Origin: Streptomyces endophytica
Lineage (GTDB): Bacteria; Actinomycetota; Actinomycetes; Streptomycetales; Streptomycetaceae
Length of the DNA stretch: 64,000 nucleotides
Assembly (NCBI RefSeq): GCF_026153355.1
Contig: NZ_CP110636.1
Location: forward strand, 2,666,001-2,730,000
Direction: 5' to 3'
The notes beneath the pieces were generated by a model, which was given only the letters and a program-made list of their open reading frames with translations, made no database searches and was not told the DNA's origin. Position numbers and translations under genes: made by a program. This document shows, piece after piece, positions 61,723-64,000 of this stretch (position 1 is the stretch's first letter; the number at the start of each line of letters is the position of its first letter).

Positions 61723-61813
61723 CCCCGCCCACCACCCCCGCCCACCACCCCCGCCCACCACCCCCGCCCACCACCCCCGCCCACCACCCCCGCCCACCAC
61801 CCCGCCCACCACC
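61723..61813. repeat. 13-bp minisatellite, about seven copies
   Basis: CCCCCGCCCACCA repeated head to tail about seven times; the last unit is one base shorter. G-rich on the minus strand (GGTGGGCGGGGGT), so it could form G-quadruplex-like structures. Confidence 0.8.
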
Positions 61814-61903
61814 GGGCTGGCTCGTCGCTGGCGTAAGGGAGGATGAAACCGCGGACCGGGAAGCCAGGCCCCCTTGAAGCCCTGCGCCCCCAGGGTGATG
61901 GTC

Positions 61904-61921
61904 GTGCAACGAGCGCAATTG
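61904..61921 (+). promoter_or_regulatory. Direct-repeat operator before cassette 2 (gene A2)
   Basis: GTGCAACGAGCGCAATTG: two GYGCAA half-sites 9 bp apart, 20 bases before the gene A2 ATG. Same position as the GTGCAAGTTC pair before gene A1. Confidence 0.55.
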
Positions 61922-61941
61922 CCTCGCCCGAGGAGGACGGC

Positions 61942-62206
61942 ATGCAGCTACGTTTCTTAGGGATCATCCCGATCGCGCCCCTCGACGACTCTCCCACCAT
62001 CTCGGCTGGACCGAGACAGCGGAGATCTGCTGGTCCAGCCCTACAAGGCCACAGACGACGAGGCCGCAGCGTGCCAGGGGATCGGTTCGGTTTCCGGCCA
62101 CTCCACAGATGTGCCGGATCACGAGACGATCATCCGGCTGCCGGCCGTGATGTTGAAGTACATCCCTCGACCGGAGGACGGAGACGGTGAAGTACCCCGT
62201 ACGTGA
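61942..62206 (+). pseudogene. Cassette 2 gene A, frameshifted, with a TTA codon
   Basis: About 89 aa joined. ATG with AGGAGG upstream: MQLRFLGIIPIAPLDDSPTI, then out of frame by 2 nt near 61998-62004; LDRDSGDLLVQPYKATDDEA and GHSTDVPDHETIIRLPAVML continue to TGA at 62206. Matches gene A1 in order of blocks. Codon 6 is TTA (61957-61959), the rare leucine codon read by bldA tRNA in Streptomyces. Overlaps gene B2 by 20 nt. Confidence 0.7.
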
Positions 62207-62705
62207 AGGGCTCGCCAAGGCGCAGCACTCCGCAGTGCACTTGGAGATGCGCGACATCTACACCCCAGATGATCCCGAGTTCGCACGTTGGCGAGCGGGG
62301 CACCGGTACGACAACGATCCGACGAAACTGCCGGACTACTGGGGGTCCTGGGGTGACCTGGCGACTGAGACGACAGCCCGCGGAGTCGTCATCAGGCGAG
62401 CCCGCATCGTCTCGGAGCCGGTAACCGACTACATCCGATACGAACACGACATGTCGTTCGCCAACGTTGCGGCAGGCGAACTGGTCCGATGGCTCCCCCG
62501 CCGCAAGGCCGCTGACATTCCGCTCCCAGGAACCGACCTGTGGATGTTCGACAAAAGGTCAGTGCTGTTCACGTACTTCTCAGGCGCAGGCGACGTAGTC
62601 GACCGCGAGTGGCGCACTGAACCAGCTGTCATCGAGTTCGTGAGTTTGGCTTTTGAAGCGGTGTGGGAGCGAGCCATCCCGCACGAGGAATACAAGCCCG
62701 TCTGA
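62187..62705 (+). CDS. Cassette 2 gene B: DUF6879 protein
   Basis: 172 aa. VREGLAKAQHSAVHLEMRDIY, RRARIVSEPVTDYIRYEH, VRWLPRRKAADIPLPGTDLWMFD and AFEAVWERAIPHEEYKPV parallel gene B1 block by block. GTG with GGAGGACGGAGACG upstream. Intact. Confidence 0.88.
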   Translation: MKYPVREGLAKAQHSAVHLEMRDIYTPDDPEFARWRAGHRYDNDPTKLPDYWGSWGDLATETTARGVVIRRARIVSEPVTDYIRYEHDMSFANVAAGELVRWLPRRKAADIPLPGTDLWMFDKRSVLFTYFSGAGDVVDREWRTEPAVIEFVSLAFEAVWERAIPHEEYKPV

Positions 62706-62708
62706 CCC

Positions 62709-63557
62709 ATGGCAGTCTCGTCATCGTCCAGCGTCCAGGCAGCCCGGCAGGTGCTTGCAGACCGTCTCCGTGAGATCTGCCGGGACGCCGGCTTGGAAGG
62801 TAAACAGCTCGCTGCGGCGTGCGGCTGGCACCCGTCCAAGGTGTCTCGCATTGCCACCGCCAAAACCTCACCATCCGCTGACGACATCCTGGCGTGGTGC
62901 CAGGCGTGCGGCGCGGAGGAACAGGCGCAGGACCTCATAGCCTCTCTGCGGGCTGTTGAGGGCATGTGGATCGACTGGCGCCGGATGGAGCAAACAGGTC
63001 TCAAGCACGCACAGGAAGGGCGGCTGCCACTCTTCAAACGCACCCGTTGGTTTCGGTGCTATTCGTCGTGGCTCATGCCTGGACTACTCCAGACCTACGG
63101 CTACACGGAAGATGTGCTGCGCGCAGTCCAGCGAAGGCGGGTAGCCATCGATGACGTAGCCGATGCAGTCGCCGCCCGCATGGACCGTCAGCGCGTCCTG
63201 TACGAAGGGCAGAAGAAATTCGCATTCCTGATTGAGGAGTCGGTGTTGCACAACGCCCTGGGCAATGCCGACATGCAGGTGGAACAACTTGAGCACCTGC
63301 TGACGGTCGGCACGTTGCCCAACGTGAGTCTTGGAGTAATCCCGGCCAGGACCGGCCGCACACGCATGCCGGTAGAAGGGTTCTGGATCTTCGACAAGTC
63401 GCAGGTCAACGTAGAGCTTGTGTCGGGTTATCTCACGCTCGTGCAGCCCAGTGAGGTAGGCGCGTACGCCGACACGTTCGCCATGCTGGCCGATCTCGCG
63501 CTCTACGGCGACAAGGCTCGTGGGTTGATCGCGTCAGCCATGGCCTCGCTGAGGTGA
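62709..63557 (+). CDS. Cassette 2 gene C: XRE-DUF5753 regulator
   Basis: 282 aa, intact. HTH VLADRLREICRDAGLEGKQLAAACGWHPSKVSRIATAKTSPS, MWIDWRRMEQTGLKHAQEG, DUF5753 with MPGLLQTYGYTEDVLRAV, RMDRQRVLYEGQKKFAFLIEE and LPNVSLGVIPART. The HTH differs from C1 (VSRIATAKTSPS against SSRLENGRTPPS), in line with its different operator variant. Starts 3 bases after gene B2. Confidence 0.9.
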   Translation: MAVSSSSSVQAARQVLADRLREICRDAGLEGKQLAAACGWHPSKVSRIATAKTSPSADDILAWCQACGAEEQAQDLIASLRAVEGMWIDWRRMEQTGLKHAQEGRLPLFKRTRWFRCYSSWLMPGLLQTYGYTEDVLRAVQRRRVAIDDVADAVAARMDRQRVLYEGQKKFAFLIEESVLHNALGNADMQVEQLEHLLTVGTLPNVSLGVIPARTGRTRMPVEGFWIFDKSQVNVELVSGYLTLVQPSEVGAYADTFAMLADLALYGDKARGLIASAMASLR

Positions 63558-63562
63558 TTGCC

Positions 63563-63581
63563 TTGCAATCGCGTGCAATTG
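63563..63581 (+). promoter_or_regulatory. Direct-repeat operator between C2 and D2
   Basis: TTGCAATCGCGTGCAATTG: two TGCAAT half-sites 10 bp apart, starting 6 bases after the gene C2 stop, as in cassette 1. Confidence 0.6.
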
Positions 63582-63656
63582 ACTGTGAGTTGAACCGCGC
63601 CGACTCCTAGCGTTGTCGTCATCGAGGCGACGCGCGAGGTGAACGGCGGAGGGGTC

Positions 63657-63872
63657 ATGACCAGCCCGATTCGATACAGGCAAACGCCCATTGAACTGTC
63701 CTTGGATCCCTGGCTGCTGGATACGCCGAAGTCAGACCGCGCAGAGGGCTGGTGGGCGCCGCTGGGCGGCAGGCTGGATGGGTGCTCGAAGGTGGTGTTT
63801 CTCCCGCAGGGAGCGAAGGTGCCACCGTGTCCGTTTCTGTGTCCGGACTGCCGATCCAAGGGGCGTCAGTGA
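63657..63872 (+). CDS. Cassette 2 gene D: MTSPIRY protein with CxxC
   Basis: 71 aa. MTSPIRYRQTPIELSLDPWL, then a Trp/Gly-rich part (EGWWAPLGGRLDG) and VPPCPFLCPDCRSKG. The Cys triplet may bind zinc. GGAGGGGTC is the ribosome site. Longer than gene D1; its C-terminal half resembles the 62-aa protein at 49265. Confidence 0.72.
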   Translation: MTSPIRYRQTPIELSLDPWLLDTPKSDRAEGWWAPLGGRLDGCSKVVFLPQGAKVPPCPFLCPDCRSKGRQ

Positions 63873-63959
63873 ATGCTCTGCCCTCACGGGTACGCCATGT
63901 CTGAAGAGCAGGCCGGCATGTGGGTCTGCCACATCTGCCCGGCGATAGTCGGAACCTGA
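63873..63959 (+). CDS. Cassette 2 gene E: 28-aa putative zinc ribbon
   Basis: ATG directly after the gene D2 stop: MLCPHGYAMSEEQAGMWVCH, ICPAIVGT, TGA. Cys3/His5 and Cys19/Cys22 give a CxH...CxxC pattern. Its tight coupling to gene D2 supports expression. The last 41 bases of the window hold nothing I can name. Confidence 0.5.
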   Translation: MLCPHGYAMSEEQAGMWVCHICPAIVGT

Positions 63960-64000
63960 AGACTCCCGCCCCGGCGGCGGAACCTGGACAGTCGAGCAGC

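Larger units (their letters stand above)
61536..61941. other. Repeat-rich gap upstream of cassette 2
   Basis: 406 bases; contains the (GAGTAC)4 tract, the 13-bp minisatellite and the cassette 2 operator. No gene has a ribosome site or protein-like composition here. Confidence 0.6.

Noticed and set aside
61723..61813. CRISPR array
   Set aside because: The 13-bp units are head to tail with no spacers, and no cas genes are present.
58311..61877. A 1188-codon open frame antisense to the tricorn gene
   Set aside because: Arg/Val/Gln/Pro-rich shadow of a real gene; no ribosome site or recognisable domain.

Overview
The window is a stretch of high-GC actinobacterial chromosome, almost certainly Streptomyces. 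The evidence is the strongly GC-biased third codon positions, frequent GTG and TTG starts, many 4-nt ATGA/GTGA overlaps, a SepX/Glp division locus, and several Scr1-type XRE-DUF5753 regulators with DUF397 or DUF6879 partners.

Layout. 0-13.5 kb is a loose run of mostly single genes: an imine-reductase-like oxidoreductase, two L,D-transpeptidases, a class III CoA-transferase, a DosR-like box before a small membrane protein, a Yip1-type protein, a VIT1/CCC1 transporter, a P1 peptidase, an LtrA-like protein, an O-methyltransferase, an M20 amidohydrolase and a MerR-PP2C fusion. 13.5-18.2 kb is a divergent sulfide-oxidation locus: sulfide:quinone oxidoreductase, TauE exporter and GntR on the minus strand, and a persulfide dioxygenase-rhodanese on the plus strand. 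18.2-22.3 kb is gene-poor and repeat-rich, with a truncated acyl-CoA synthetase, an unrecognised membrane protein and a DHA2 MFS pump. 22.3-29 kb holds mscL, methylthioadenosine phosphorylase, an FmdB zinc-ribbon gene behind a CIRCE element, an MFS protein and a cation/proton antiporter. 29-38 kb is core chromosome: penicillin acylase family, 5-formyl-THF cyclo-ligase, galU, glp (moeA-like), moaC, mogA, a RimJ-type acetyltransferase, sepX and tRNA-Ala. 38-45.2 kb holds an M23 peptidase, a glycosyltransferase, a TipA-like MerR, an ABC transporter with its GntR regulator, a GNAT and exonuclease III.

45.2-49.5 kb and 61.9-64 kb are accessory regulatory regions. Both carry the same five-part cassette: gene A (75-88 aa), gene B (DUF6879), gene C (XRE-DUF5753), gene D (starts MTSPIRY) and a tiny gene E. 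Each cassette has a direct-repeat GCAA motif before gene A and again immediately after gene C. Between them lie a hypothetical gene, a secreted protein, a MerR gene divergent from a Baeyer-Villiger monooxygenase/hydrolase/SDR operon, a CsbD-like protein, a third L,D-transpeptidase, an HTH-membrane protein and a tricorn protease homologue.

A point affecting the whole annotation: about 15 genes are split across two frames, and in every one the total length is short by 1 nt (or 2), usually at a G or C run. Conserved genes (mogA, glp, methylthioadenosine phosphorylase) are hit as well as accessory ones. This one-directional pattern looks more like single-base deletion errors in the assembly than true gene decay. 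I mark these genes as pseudogenes because that is what the sequence shows, and describe the product each would make.
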